Of a stretch of DNA of 64,000 nt, positions 53,047-61,857 are shown one piece after another. The stretch is taken from positions 1 through 64,000 of the forward strand of contig CBINFS010000010.1 in assembly GCA_966250015.1 (NCBI GenBank), in the 5' to 3' direction. Below the pieces are notes generated by a model. It searched no databases. It was not told the DNA's origin and saw nothing but the letters and a program-made list of their open reading frames with translations. A program made the translations under genes and the position numbers. This stretch comes from CBINFS01 sp966250015 (GTDB taxonomy: Bacteria > Bacteroidota > Rhodothermia > Rhodothermales > DASSAV01). Within the stretch, counting starts at the first letter, position 1; the number at the start of each line of letters is the position of its first letter.

Positions 53047-56000
53047 TTAAGGAAGACGCGTCACGATTCGCGTTATCGACTGCTTCTCCGTCCGCACCCG
53101 ACAGACGTAATTACCTGCGGCGAGAGGTTTACCGGAGGCGTCGCGGCCGTCCCACGTGATGGCGTGGTGTCCCGCCGGCTGAAGCTGATCCTGTACGAAC
53201 GTGACCACCTTACGCCCAAGCAAATCGAACACCTCCACCGTGACACGCGATTCTTCCGGAAGCCGGTAGCGAATGGAGGTTATCTGGCTGAAGGGATTCG
53301 GGAAGTTCTGATCGACCTCAAAACGAGTCGGTACAGGACCGTCGTCCAACGCAAGGTGGCCTGGCTCACCGACGACGAGCCGTAGCCTTCGAGGATTCGC
53401 CTCCCCCGCTCCCGCAAAAGAGTACGTCTTTTCTTGCCGGAGGTCCTGGCGCACGGGCAGTAGATCGTCGACGAGCCACGCTTCCCACGTGGGAGGAATT
53501 TGCTCGATCCCATCAAACAATAGGTCGATCCGGTCCTCGATGTTGCTCCGAACCTCGATCGTCCACGTGTGGGCTTCTTCCTTCGACGAGCGGACGTCGG
53601 CTGAAAGGCCACGACGATGATCTCCCCCATCACTCACGAATGAGAGCGAAACGTACTTCCCGATTACCGGCGGCTCGGGCCAGTCCAGCTCGTCCAAACC
53701 GAGGTCGGCAAGTGGAGAGACTGCGGCTTCATTTACGTCATCGGCCGCGGCACCCGAACGAGCCCTGATCCTGATTGCCCAGTCGTACTCCACTGCCGTG
53801 GTAGCTTTCTTTGCAGCCCCTTCAACCGGGAAGGGCGAAATGTCGAGGCGATCGGCGCCGGGATCACAGATCACGTACCCTTTGGAAGGTTCGAGTGCCG
53901 ACGTGTGCCGGACCCAGCTCCCGTTGTAGGCCCACAGCTTTACCGCACCGCCACCCTCCAGCGAGAGGTTTTCGAACGGCACGTCGAAGGCAAACGGATT
54001 GGCAATGAAGGTGCAGGCCTCGTCAAGGTTGATTGAAAAGGTTTCGAGCGGCGCAGAGAGTCCGCCACCGGTCGTGATCGTCCGGTCGTCACGCGTGAGC
54101 AGCCAGTAAGACTTTCCGCGCTCGAAGCTCAGATTGGCAGGTCCCTCCGTGAAGTTCTCACCACCGGTGTGAGCGAAAAACCGCCATTGCTCGGCGTTGT
54201 ACGGCCCCAGATCGTCCTCCAGAATTGCCCTTGCGGACCGATTGGAGAGCTCAATGGGGACTGAAATCAGGCGGTACGCGTTGGTTTCAGTCCCGCCCTT
54301 TTGCTCGATCGACAGTCCTTCGTGCGCCACCTGGAGGTCGAAGCGGGCGGTTTCACTGGTTACGCCGTTCGCGTCTTCAACTACGACGTACCACTGCACG
54401 CCCATCGGCGTGAGGGCCTCAGCCGGAATGGACGCTTCGTAGAACCCTCCATTCAGCGTCATCGGAAGGAGCGTGAACGAAGCCTCCCCTCCTCGCCGGT
54501 AGCTCAGCGACACGGTGGCGCCCTCCGGCGCGTTCTGAACCTGCACCCGAACCGGCACGTCTGTCCCCGTCGGCGCTTCCTCCAGCTCATCCTGCTCGCT
54601 GATCACCACCTGTACCGCTTGGGCTGCCACGACGACGTCAAACTGCTCCTCAGCCTCACCCCCACGGCCGTCGTCAGCGGTCACCGTAATGGACGCTCGC
54701 CCACCCGTAAGCGCATCGATGGTCAGCACGTTCGATTCTATCCGCGCCGTTGCAATACCCGGTGCGCTGGATTGCACCGAATAGGTGAGCACGTCTCCAT
54801 CCGGATCGCTGAAGACCGTGTTCAAATCGAGGGTGATGGCCGCGTCGCCTACCTGCACCTGCCGCTCACCCACCGAGCTCACCACGGTCGGCGCGACGTT
54901 CGGCCGCTGGTTTACGATCACGGTGAACTCTTCCTCCACCGTTCCACCTCTGCCGTCCGATGCCGTCACGCTCACGGACGTTGCCCCTGCTGAAACGGCC
55001 TGCAATAGAAGCTTGCTGCCGGAAATCTGGACTTCGACTACGTCCAGTGAGCTCGATTCCGCCATGTAGACGAGTGGGTCGTCATCCGGGTCCGAAAACA
55101 CCGGGTCGAGGTCTATTTCGCGAACGGGATCCCCTTCCTGAAGCGTCTGGTCTTCCAGCTCAAGATCGACGACCGGGCTCGAATTCGGCTGCTGGTTTAT
55201 CGTGACGGTAAACTGATCCTGTGCTGTGCCTCCTCGTCCATCGGAAGCCGTGATCGTAAGGTTTGCCTGTCCCTCTGACAAAGGAGTAACGATCAGGACA
55301 GTGCCGTTGAGGACCACCATGACAATATCCGTATCGTCAGACTGATGGGTATAGGTTAGTGTGTCCCCATCCGGATCACTGAAGTGGGTGGTCAAATTGA
55401 TTTCGAGTGGCGTTCCTCGTGCCTGTAGCTGACGGTTGCCGATGGCACGGACAACGACCGGCGCCTGGTTGGGCTGCTCGGTGACGGTGACGGTGAACCG
55501 ATCCGTAGCCGATGCTCCCTCGTCGTCCGTTGCGGTGACGGTGATCTCCGTCACACCTACCGATAGGGGGGTTACGGTGAGGTCGTCCCCGGAAAGGCTT
55601 GCGTCGGCAACACCCGGATTGCTCGATGCGACGGTATAGTCCAGCGGATCGCCGTCCGGATCCCGAAACACGTCGGTGAGGTCATGGACGAAGGGGTCGC
55701 CCCCCGCAGCAAGCTGCTGGTCTTCGATTCGATCCCGAACCTCGGGCGATCTGTTCGGCCGCTGCCTGACCAGAACGGTGAACTGGTCCTGGACCTGGCC
55801 ACCACGCCCGTCACTGGCCGTTACGGTTATCACAGTCTGCCCCGCCGATACCGGTACAATCGACAGGGTGCTCCCGGATAGGCTCACGGACGCAATCGCG
55901 CTGCTACCGGAAGTAGCCGTGTAGGTCAGCGGATCGTCGTCCGGATCGTTAAACACGTTCGCGAGGTTGACGTCAACCCGGTTTCCTCCCTCCTGCATCT

Positions 56001-57933
56001 CGATATCGGCTGCCGGACTCGTCACCACCGGCGGGGAATTGGGCTTCTCGTTGACCGTGACCGTAAAACGATCCTCGATGGATCCTCCTCTTCCGTCGTC
56101 TGCCGTGAGAATGATGTCCGTCGTTCCAAGCGCCAGCGGTCTAACGATCAACTGATCGTTCTGAAGATAGGCAAACGCAATGGCCGCACTGATTGGCCTG
56201 ACGGCATAGGCAAGTCGGTCGCCATCAGCATCGGAGAACACGGTATTCAACCTGATGACCAGTGAATCACCTCCCAATTGCATTTGCCGGTCCCCCACAC
56301 TCTGAATTACTTCGGGTGGAGCATTTGGCCTTGTTATTGTAAACTGATCTTCAGCCGTACCGCCTTTCCCATCATTTGCTGTAACCGTTATAGTCGCATT
56401 ACCTGGTGTAAGTAGCTGTACGTTCAAGGTATTCTGCGAAACAGAGGCCGTGGCAACGGCCTCATTGTTCGAAGTCGCTGTATACGTGAGCGCATCACCA
56501 TCCGGGTCCGTGAATACAGTACTTAGATCGAAATTTAAACCTGAGCTGCCCGGTTGCACCGTTGTGTCCGGAATCGGCTTAGCGATTTGAGGTGGCCGAT
56601 TGGGAGCGGGGTCGACGGTGACGACAAACGTCTCTTCAACATTCGCGTCATCGGGATCCGTCGCAGTAACCGTTATAGTTGCTTTCCCGACTGAGACCGG
56701 CTGAACCGTTACGAGATTCCCTTGGACGTCGGCTGTAGCAACTGAATTGTTGTTCGACTTTGCATCGTACGTCAAAGCGTCACCGTCAGGGTCCGAAAAG
56801 ACAGTTGATATGTCTACCGTTGCCGGGGCTTGTCCGACCGTAATCGACAGGTCATCCAGAGGGTTCTGCACGACCGGAGGCTGGTTTGGCGGATCGACCA
56901 CCGTGACTCTAAACCGGTCATCAACGGATCCACCCCTACCGTCCCGAGCCGTTACCGTGATCTCCGCCTGTCCCGAAGTAAGAGGGGTCACCGCCAAGGT
57001 ATTTGGATTAGAGAGCACCACCGAGGCGACGTCTTGATTGTTCGACGCTACCGTATACGTTAGCGGATCATTATCGGGATCGGAGAAGACGCCGGTAAGA
57101 GGAATTGATACGGCTCCCGAACCCGCCACGATCGATGCGATGTCGTCCAGCGGATCGGCGACCACGGGCGGCCGGTTCCCAGGGGGATTTACCGTTACCA
57201 TGAACTGATCCTGCACACTGGCGTTGTCCGGATCGGTCGCCGTGACGGTTACCATTGCCTGCCCTGGAGTTTGCGGCGTTAGCGTGAGAGTCGAGCCAGC
57301 TACAGAGGCCGTAACAATTGCCGGCATATTGACCTGTGCAGAATAGGTCAGGGTTGCGTCGTCAGGATCGGAAAAGACGTTGCTCAGATTGATATTTACA
57401 CTCGATCCCCCGGCTTGCAGCACCCGGTCCGCTATCGGATTAGCCACCACCGGCGGCTGATTCGCTGCGCCCAGGAGGACGATCACGTTGAAATTGACCT
57501 CGGCCGAGCCGTCCACGTTCGTAGCGGTCACATTGACGCTGGCGACCCCCACCGACATCGGAGTTACCGTAAGCGTGTTACCCGAAATGCTCGGGCTTGC
57601 CACCCCGGGATTATTGGAACTTGCAGAAAAGGTCAGACTCTCGCCGCCGTTATCGAAGACGGTCTGAAGGTTCACCGTATAGGGTTGCCCCCCAAGGATG
57701 AGCGTCTGCTGAAGGATGCCGATTTTGACGGACGGTGGATCCATCAAGGTGCCCGTGGAGGCAGCACTGGCCGGTGTGAATGCGAAAAGGCATACGCTTA
57801 AAAACATCAGAATGAGCGGCATGAAGCTCGCCCGTCTTCGCGAGGGAACACGTATCCCTGTGAACATGGAGGGTAAGCAGTACCTCATCACAACCGACAT
57901 TCTTCTCATTTCGTCTTCGCGCAACCCCGTCAC
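53047..57933 (-). CDS. Giant cadherin-like repeat protein with T9SS sorting domain
   Basis: A 1628-residue secreted protein. A signal peptide lies around residues 30-58 (SFMPLILMFLSVCLFAFTP). Then come about 11 tandem Ig/cadherin-like repeats of roughly 90 residues, each opening like NQPPVVANPIADRVLQAGGS and containing VFSDPDGDxLTYxxxSxN and xxITVTAxDGRGG. From about 1170 there is a non-repeat region with more beta domains, and the end is a T9SS type-A sorting domain: FEVDQNFPNPFSQITSIRYR, VEVFDLLGRKVVTFVQDQL, ITWDGRDASGKPLAAGNYVC. Likely exported by T9SS and anchored or released at the surface; adhesion is an inference from the repeats. It is last in the pseudokinase operon, 10 bases after the Ig-like membrane gene. 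Confidence 0.88.
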   Translation of the reverse strand: MTGLREDEMRRMSVVMRYCLPSMFTGIRVPSRRRASFMPLILMFLSVCLFAFTPASAASTGTLMDPPSVKIGILQQTLILGGQPYTVNLQTVFDNGGESLTFSASSNNPGVASPSISGNTLTVTPMSVGVASVNVTATNVDGSAEVNFNVIVLLGAANQPPVVANPIADRVLQAGGSSVNINLSNVFSDPDDATLTYSAQVNMPAIVTASVAGSTLTLTPQTPGQAMVTVTATDPDNASVQDQFMVTVNPPGNRPPVVADPLDDIASIVAGSGAVSIPLTGVFSDPDNDPLTYTVASNNQDVASVVLSNPNTLAVTPLTSGQAEITVTARDGRGGSVDDRFRVTVVDPPNQPPVVQNPLDDLSITVGQAPATVDISTVFSDPDGDALTYDAKSNNNSVATADVQGNLVTVQPVSVGKATITVTATDPDDANVEETFVVTVDPAPNRPPQIAKPIPDTTVQPGSSGLNFDLSTVFTDPDGDALTYTATSNNEAVATASVSQNTLNVQLLTPGNATITVTANDGKGGTAEDQFTITRPNAPPEVIQSVGDRQMQLGGDSLVIRLNTVFSDADGDRLAYAVRPISAAIAFAYLQNDQLIVRPLALGTTDIILTADDGRGGSIEDRFTVTVNEKPNSPPVVTSPAADIEMQEGGNRVDVNLANVFNDPDDDPLTYTATSGSSAIASVSLSGSTLSIVPVSAGQTVITVTASDGRGGQVQDQFTVLVRQRPNRSPEVRDRIEDQQLAAGGDPFVHDLTDVFRDPDGDPLDYTVASSNPGVADASLSGDDLTVTPLSVGVTEITVTATDDEGASATDRFTVTVTEQPNQAPVVVRAIGNRQLQARGTPLEINLTTHFSDPDGDTLTYTHQSDDTDIVMVVLNGTVLIVTPLSEGQANLTITASDGRGGTAQDQFTVTINQQPNSSPVVDLELEDQTLQEGDPVREIDLDPVFSDPDDDPLVYMAESSSLDVVEVQISGSKLLLQAVSAGATSVSVTASDGRGGTVEEEFTVIVNQRPNVAPTVVSSVGERQVQVGDAAITLDLNTVFSDPDGDVLTYSVQSSAPGIATARIESNVLTIDALTGGRASITVTADDGRGGEAEEQFDVVVAAQAVQVVISEQDELEEAPTGTDVPVRVQVQNAPEGATVSLSYRRGGEASFTLLPMTLNGGFYEASIPAEALTPMGVQWYVVVEDANGVTSETARFDLQVAHEGLSIEQKGGTETNAYRLISVPIELSNRSARAILEDDLGPYNAEQWRFFAHTGGENFTEGPANLSFERGKSYWLLTRDDRTITTGGGLSAPLETFSINLDEACTFIANPFAFDVPFENLSLEGGGAVKLWAYNGSWVRHTSALEPSKGYVICDPGADRLDISPFPVEGAAKKATTAVEYDWAIRIRARSGAAADDVNEAAVSPLADLGLDELDWPEPPVIGKYVSLSFVSDGGDHRRGLSADVRSSKEEAHTWTIEVRSNIEDRIDLLFDGIEQIPPTWEAWLVDDLLPVRQDLRQEKTYSFAGAGEANPRRLRLVVGEPGHLALDDGPVPTRFEVDQNFPNPFSQITSIRYRLPEESRVTVEVFDLLGRKVVTFVQDQLQPAGHHAITWDGRDASGKPLAAGNYVCRVRTEKQSITRIVTRLP

Positions 57934-57943
57934 CGGATGCCTG

Positions 57944-58792
57944 CTATTCGGCAGGGGGGAGGCCCGGATGACCGGGCAGCGTCACACCGTTGCCCTGGCC
58001 GGCTTCGCCGCCTGATCCATTCGCGCCGAGAACCAGGTAGGCTACCGCGCCTGCCAGGGCGGCAACACCTCCTCCGATGGCAAATTTGAGTCCGTTGTTA
58101 CCTCTCCGCTCGGGCGCCTCCACCGTTACGGCAAACGCGAGGCGGGCTTCCCTCCCGGCATCGTCGAACGCAGAAACGGCAATCAGCGCCAGGCCGGGCT
58201 CGTGAGGCACGACGGTAAGCTGCTCGGCCAGGAGATTCACGGTCGCCACTCGCAGATCGTTGGAGGATGGGCTGCCAAACGAAACCCATTCGCGATCCGA
58301 TTCTCCAAACACCTCTCGCAGGTTGAAAGTGAGCACGTCGCCGGGGCGTGTGTATTGGTCGGGATACACGTGAACCGTGGGGCTCTGGCTGGCCGGCGCC
58401 GCGGCTTCAGTAACAGGCAAAGCATCGGGCTGAATCACCCCGAGTGTATCGAGCGCAACGGTAGCTGGAGGGATAAAGCACGCCTCACGCAGCGCGGCAA
58501 GCGTTGCGTCGTCCGCACCAGACTCGCGGAGGCGCCGCTCGACGGTTTCGCTCAGCAAAAAATCCCGGCAGTCCTCTCGTACGAGGGCTACGACTCGTAC
58601 GGGAGAGACGCCGCCTTGCAGGAGCGCCTCGACGTCCTCCACCGAGTAGGGAGTGGGCCGTTGCTGTGCCATCGACGGCAGGCTCGTACCCACGGTTAGT
58701 ACGAGAAACATTCCCGCCAGAATGGCCAGGCCGAACTGACGAACGTCCAGCTGCGATACCTTCAACACATCCATCCTTTTTTTCAGGGGCAT
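57944..58792 (-). CDS. Ig/cadherin-like membrane protein of the pseudokinase operon
   Basis: A 282-residue protein with a signal peptide (FGLAILAGMFLVLTVGTSLP). A helical domain of about 70 residues follows (SVEDVEALLQGGVSPVRVVA, LRESGADDATLAALREACF), then one cadherin-like domain (YPDQYTRPGDVLTFNLREVF, EPGLALIAVSAFDDAGREAR) like those in the 1628-residue neighbour, then a C-terminal hydrophobic segment (FAIGGGVAALAGAVAYLVLG) and a Gly/Pro tail. Its start overlaps the end of the pseudokinase gene by 10 bases, so they are translationally coupled. Function unknown; position suggests a link between the pseudokinase and the secreted repeat protein. Confidence 0.75.
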   Translation of the reverse strand: MPLKKRMDVLKVSQLDVRQFGLAILAGMFLVLTVGTSLPSMAQQRPTPYSVEDVEALLQGGVSPVRVVALVREDCRDFLLSETVERRLRESGADDATLAALREACFIPPATVALDTLGVIQPDALPVTEAAAPASQSPTVHVYPDQYTRPGDVLTFNLREVFGESDREWVSFGSPSSNDLRVATVNLLAEQLTVVPHEPGLALIAVSAFDDAGREARLAFAVTVEAPERRGNNGLKFAIGGGVAALAGAVAYLVLGANGSGGEAGQGNGVTLPGHPGLPPAE

Positions 58793-60765
58793 ACGGGCGG
58801 CGTTTCTCCTCGTTTTTGTAAGATCTGTGCTTCGACTTCACATGCCTGGCGATTCTCCGCCCTCAAAGCGCCAATCCGGCCTCTCAAATCGGCTACTTCG
58901 GACGAAGATACGGTTGCACCCAGGCCATTCAGACGCGCGAGCGCTCGTTGCAAAGTTTGTTCGGCAGCATCATACGCACCGCGGTTCTTCTCACTCTCCG
59001 CGGTTGCAAGGTCCCGACGCACCTGCGCCAGAGGTGAGACTGCAGGGCGAGGGGCTTCGACCACGGCAGGCGCCGGTCTGTTGAAGGGAACCGGCATGGA
59101 TACCCGTACCGTGACAGGCCGTCCGTTTCGCATTGCCGGCCGAAAACGGGTGTTAGTAACGACACGAATTGCCTCATCGTCAAAGGCCCTGCCCAGGCTG
59201 CGGGTAACAAGGGGATACGATACCACGCCTTCCCGATCGACGACAAACTGGACGACGACCGAACCCGACGTGTTCGTCCCGGCTTCCTCCGGATACCGGA
59301 TGGATTCGAGCCACGAAGCACCACCTAAAGGTGCAGGTGCAACGTCGACGCTGTCCAGCACGACAAGGCCCGTCGGTGCGGGTTCTTCGATGGAAGCGAG
59401 GCGTGAATCAATCGGATCGCGCAGGACGTCCGGCTCGGGCAGCGCCTCGAAAGACCTAGCGGCCGGCGTTTGTGAAGCGGGTGGTGGACTGCTTATCCGA
59501 GCGGTTTCAAGCGGAAACTGATCGAGCACGTTGAGCTCGGACGCAGGATCTATAGATCTATTGCTAAAGAACAGCCAACCGGCAACGGCGATAAAAATGA
59601 GCAGAATCCCGGCAAAGACGTAGGAAGATTTTCGTGTACCCCGAACGTCGTAGGGGATGTCGTACGGTACAGGCGGCACGTTGCGGTCTGGAGGAGTGTA
59701 AACGGGCGAGTGCCTGTAGCGGCTTATCCCATCCTCGGTGCGAGAAGAACTCTGACCGGGACTCGTAAACGGGGTTAACAGGTGCTCGAACACTTCTATC
59801 GACTGGGGACGGTCTTCCGGTCTAGGACTCAAGCCGTGCATGAGCAGATTTTCGAGCTCGCGGCGCAATCCGATCCCCAGGTGCGAGGGAGGAAGGAGCT
59901 GATCGTGCACCAGACGGCTGAGGGCGTCGGGTGGTGTCACCCCCGTCAACATCCGGTACAAAATGGCAAAACCCGAATAGATGTCGGTCCACGGCCCACT
60001 ATTGCCGAACGCATGGTACTGTTCGAACGGAGCATAACCCGACTGCAAGACAGTGGGCGCCGTCTTCTGGGAGGTCAGCAGGATGGCGCGCGTCGATAAG
60101 GCATTCAGCAGCAGGGGGTGCACCTCCCCATCCTCTCCAACCTTTAGTATGACGCAGTTTGGGCTCAGGGCGCCGTGGATAACGTTTTGCCCGTGCAGCT
60201 CGTTGAGTCCACTGAAAAGCTCCCCAACTACCGGTAAAGCCACATTGGGATCCACGCGGCCCACCTCAGCCAGCTCATCTTCAAGCAGACGGCCTCTCTG
60301 ATAAGGAAAAACGACATAGCCGGTGCCGTTTTCCCGAAACTGGTCGAGCAGTGAGAAAAGGTTTGGGTGGTCGATCCGGGTGAACTGCTCTGCTTCTTCA
60401 AAGAAGCACTCGAGAGCTGCATTGAAGCTTTTGCGATCGTGATCGCTATGCGGGAGCACACTGGTCAAATCCGCCCCTCTTCCCACGAACATACGGGGGA
60501 AGAACTCTTCCAAAACCACACTATCCCCGGTCTGCTTGTCCGTGCAAAGATAGGAGATGCTGACGCCGTCCAGGGGTGCAAGCACGCGGCCGACAAGGTA
60601 ACGATCAGCAAGAATGGTACGGTGTGGAAGGGTAAAGGAGGCGCGAAGCTTTGAATCGTCGTAGCCGCAGAAAGGGCACACTTCACCCTCCTGTTTGCTG
60701 TGAAAGCATTCGGGGCAGGTAACCGTCGATTCTTCGGATCCGAAAGCCAGCGGCCTCTCCACCAT
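58783..60765 (-). CDS. Zinc-ribbon/pseudokinase/TonB-C fusion membrane protein
   Basis: A 660-residue protein with an unusual order of parts: zinc ribbon (Cys17, Cys20, Cys30, Cys33), a protein-kinase-like domain (about 53-335), a membrane span (about 381-401), a Pro-rich linker, a TonB C-terminal domain (about 484-562, WLESIRYPEEAG...GSVVVQFVVDREGVVS) and a C-terminal helical TPR-like or coiled-coil part. The kinase is degenerate: the VAIK Lys is Glu86 (VVLEEFFP), the catalytic-loop Asp and Lys are Ala199 and Ser201 (HGALSPNCVIL), and DFG reads LNAL. The alphaF Asp261 is kept. So it should be a pseudokinase facing the cytoplasm with a TonB-like domain in the periplasm. First gene of a three-gene operon. 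Confidence 0.88.
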   Translation of the reverse strand: MVERPLAFGSEESTVTCPECFHSKQEGEVCPFCGYDDSKLRASFTLPHRTILADRYLVGRVLAPLDGVSISYLCTDKQTGDSVVLEEFFPRMFVGRGADLTSVLPHSDHDRKSFNAALECFFEEAEQFTRIDHPNLFSLLDQFRENGTGYVVFPYQRGRLLEDELAEVGRVDPNVALPVVGELFSGLNELHGQNVIHGALSPNCVILKVGEDGEVHPLLLNALSTRAILLTSQKTAPTVLQSGYAPFEQYHAFGNSGPWTDIYSGFAILYRMLTGVTPPDALSRLVHDQLLPPSHLGIGLRRELENLLMHGLSPRPEDRPQSIEVFEHLLTPFTSPGQSSSRTEDGISRYRHSPVYTPPDRNVPPVPYDIPYDVRGTRKSSYVFAGILLIFIAVAGWLFFSNRSIDPASELNVLDQFPLETARISSPPPASQTPAARSFEALPEPDVLRDPIDSRLASIEEPAPTGLVVLDSVDVAPAPLGGASWLESIRYPEEAGTNTSGSVVVQFVVDREGVVSYPLVTRSLGRAFDDEAIRVVTNTRFRPAMRNGRPVTVRVSMPVPFNRPAPAVVEAPRPAVSPLAQVRRDLATAESEKNRGAYDAAEQTLQRALARLNGLGATVSSSEVADLRGRIGALRAENRQACEVEAQILQKRGETPPVCP

Positions 60766-60920
60766 CTTCGCTCATTCTTCGGATACTACGATCTTCCAGT
60801 CTAGGAAGGTAGTATGCGAGCGAACTTGGAAGGGGCTACAAATGACTACAATATTGTAACGAAGCTGCTATGTTGACCGGGGCGAATCGGTGATTCCCAG
60901 ACGTGCCTTTCGCGAATGTA

Positions 60921-61364
60921 TTACCAGCCAAACGTCCTTTCCAGGCGGTACTGAGTGGCCTCCGCAATCGGAACTTCAATTTGAAACTCCCACACGTCTC
61001 CTGCTTTCAGCGTTGTCGTGTTGCCTATCACACGTCCGAGGGTATTCTGCGAATCGTCGTGAAGCGTGAAGTTGAGCTCCACGTAAGTATAGGGTTTCTG
61101 ACTCTTACTCCGCACCTTGCCAATTATGTACCGGTTGCCATTCTGATCTACTGCATCTGCAATGTCGTATACGTCAAGGTCCTCCTGACTCGCTATTGCT
61201 TCGTCGCTCGGGGTGTAGGATACCGACCCCTCTTCCATTTCCTCCGATTCCTCGTCATTCGTAGCCTCATTCGACGTGCAGCCCGTTACCGAAACCATCA
61301 AAAACACCGCGACGAAAAGCGCCGTACAGATCGTTGAAACCCTGGAAAGGATACCCTGAAGCAT
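60921..61364 (-). CDS. FxLYD-like lipoprotein
   Basis: A 147-residue lipoprotein with lipobox VTGC (lipid Cys29). An acidic linker (Glu/Ser-rich, about 33-45) leads to a small beta domain: YIIGKVRSKSQKPYTYVELN, FTLHDDSQNTLGRVIGNTTT, LKAGDVWEFQIEV. The Gx(V)xNxS...YVxVxFxLYD...G pattern fits the FxLYD family of small surface or periplasmic beta-sandwich proteins. Role unknown. It sits 155 bases upstream... on the same strand as the pseudokinase operon but with its own spacing, so cotranscription is uncertain. A 12-base palindrome TACAATATTGTA (60847-60858) is in the gap to the operon. Confidence 0.75.
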   Translation of the reverse strand: MLQGILSRVSTICTALFVAVFLMVSVTGCTSNEATNDEESEEMEEGSVSYTPSDEAIASQEDLDVYDIADAVDQNGNRYIIGKVRSKSQKPYTYVELNFTLHDDSQNTLGRVIGNTTTLKAGDVWEFQIEVPIAEATQYRLERTFGW

Positions 61365-61656
61365 GGTCGGTTACATTCAAGTTAAAAAGGCAACACCGCT
61401 TGTTAAGCAAAGACTACGAACCCTTCGAGATCATTCCCGTCACTTGTACCGCGGAATAATACTCGCTACCGGGTGAAATTCAATCGGTTAATCGATTCTT
61501 AATAAGACAGCTACCTCTCGGATTCTGCAATACTTAGGGTAAACAGGACACGATCCGAACGGCCACAACCCTGATCGGAAGAAAAATGTACAACGGATTA
61601 GCTACCGGGAATTACTTATGTGTATTACAGGTGAGTGAGATAACTGGAGGTGGGAT

Positions 61657-61773
61657 ATGTCGATCAAACAACTCTCTTCGACAGTGCTAAAGAAGATCAA
61701 CCTTCGACGGTTGACCTACAACGATCGCCTGTATTTCCAACGAAGGATCAAGGAAATCCTTCGCATTCAGTAG
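61657..61773 (+). CDS. Small basic protein of 38 residues, unknown function
   Basis: ATG at 61657 is preceded by GGAGG (61646-61650) with 6 bases between, an ideal Shine-Dalgarno layout. The peptide begins MSIKQLSSTVLKKINLRRLT and ends with YFQRRIKEILRIQ. It is strongly basic (ten or so Lys/Arg) and amphipathic-helical in look. A textbook terminator starts 12 bases after the stop, which makes a dedicated small mRNA likely. No family recognised. It could also be a leader peptide, but no plus-strand gene follows. Confidence 0.6.
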   Translation: MSIKQLSSTVLKKINLRRLTYNDRLYFQRRIKEILRIQ

Positions 61774-61785
61774 CCGTTCATGCGT

Positions 61786-61815
61786 GGCGGCATCCTTCGG
61801 GACGCCGCCTTTTTT
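61786..61815 (+). terminator. Intrinsic terminator with UUCG loop
   Basis: GGCGGC (61786-61791) pairs with GCCGCC (61804-61809); an inner TCC/GGA stem closes the very stable TTCG tetraloop, with one A/C mismatch between stems. Six T follow directly (61810-61815). Orientation is plus strand. Confidence 0.93.
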
Positions 61816-61857
61816 GTCCCCTGTACCGGCATCCGCAACGGACTCTTGCGCTTAGAG

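Larger units (their letters stand above)
61365..61857. other. 493-base region holding a short ORF and a terminator
   Basis: Between the lipoprotein start and the M28 stop. The left two thirds are AT-rich with no recognised feature. The right third contains a 38-codon plus-strand ORF (61657-61773) and an intrinsic terminator (61786-61815), listed separately, so the region probably yields a small plus-strand transcript. Confidence 0.55.

Noticed and set aside
53047..57933. CRISPR-like or other DNA repeat array within the repetitive giant gene.
   Set aside because: The periodicity is about 90 codons at the protein level with diverged DNA; no short identical direct repeats with unique spacers are present, here or elsewhere in the window.
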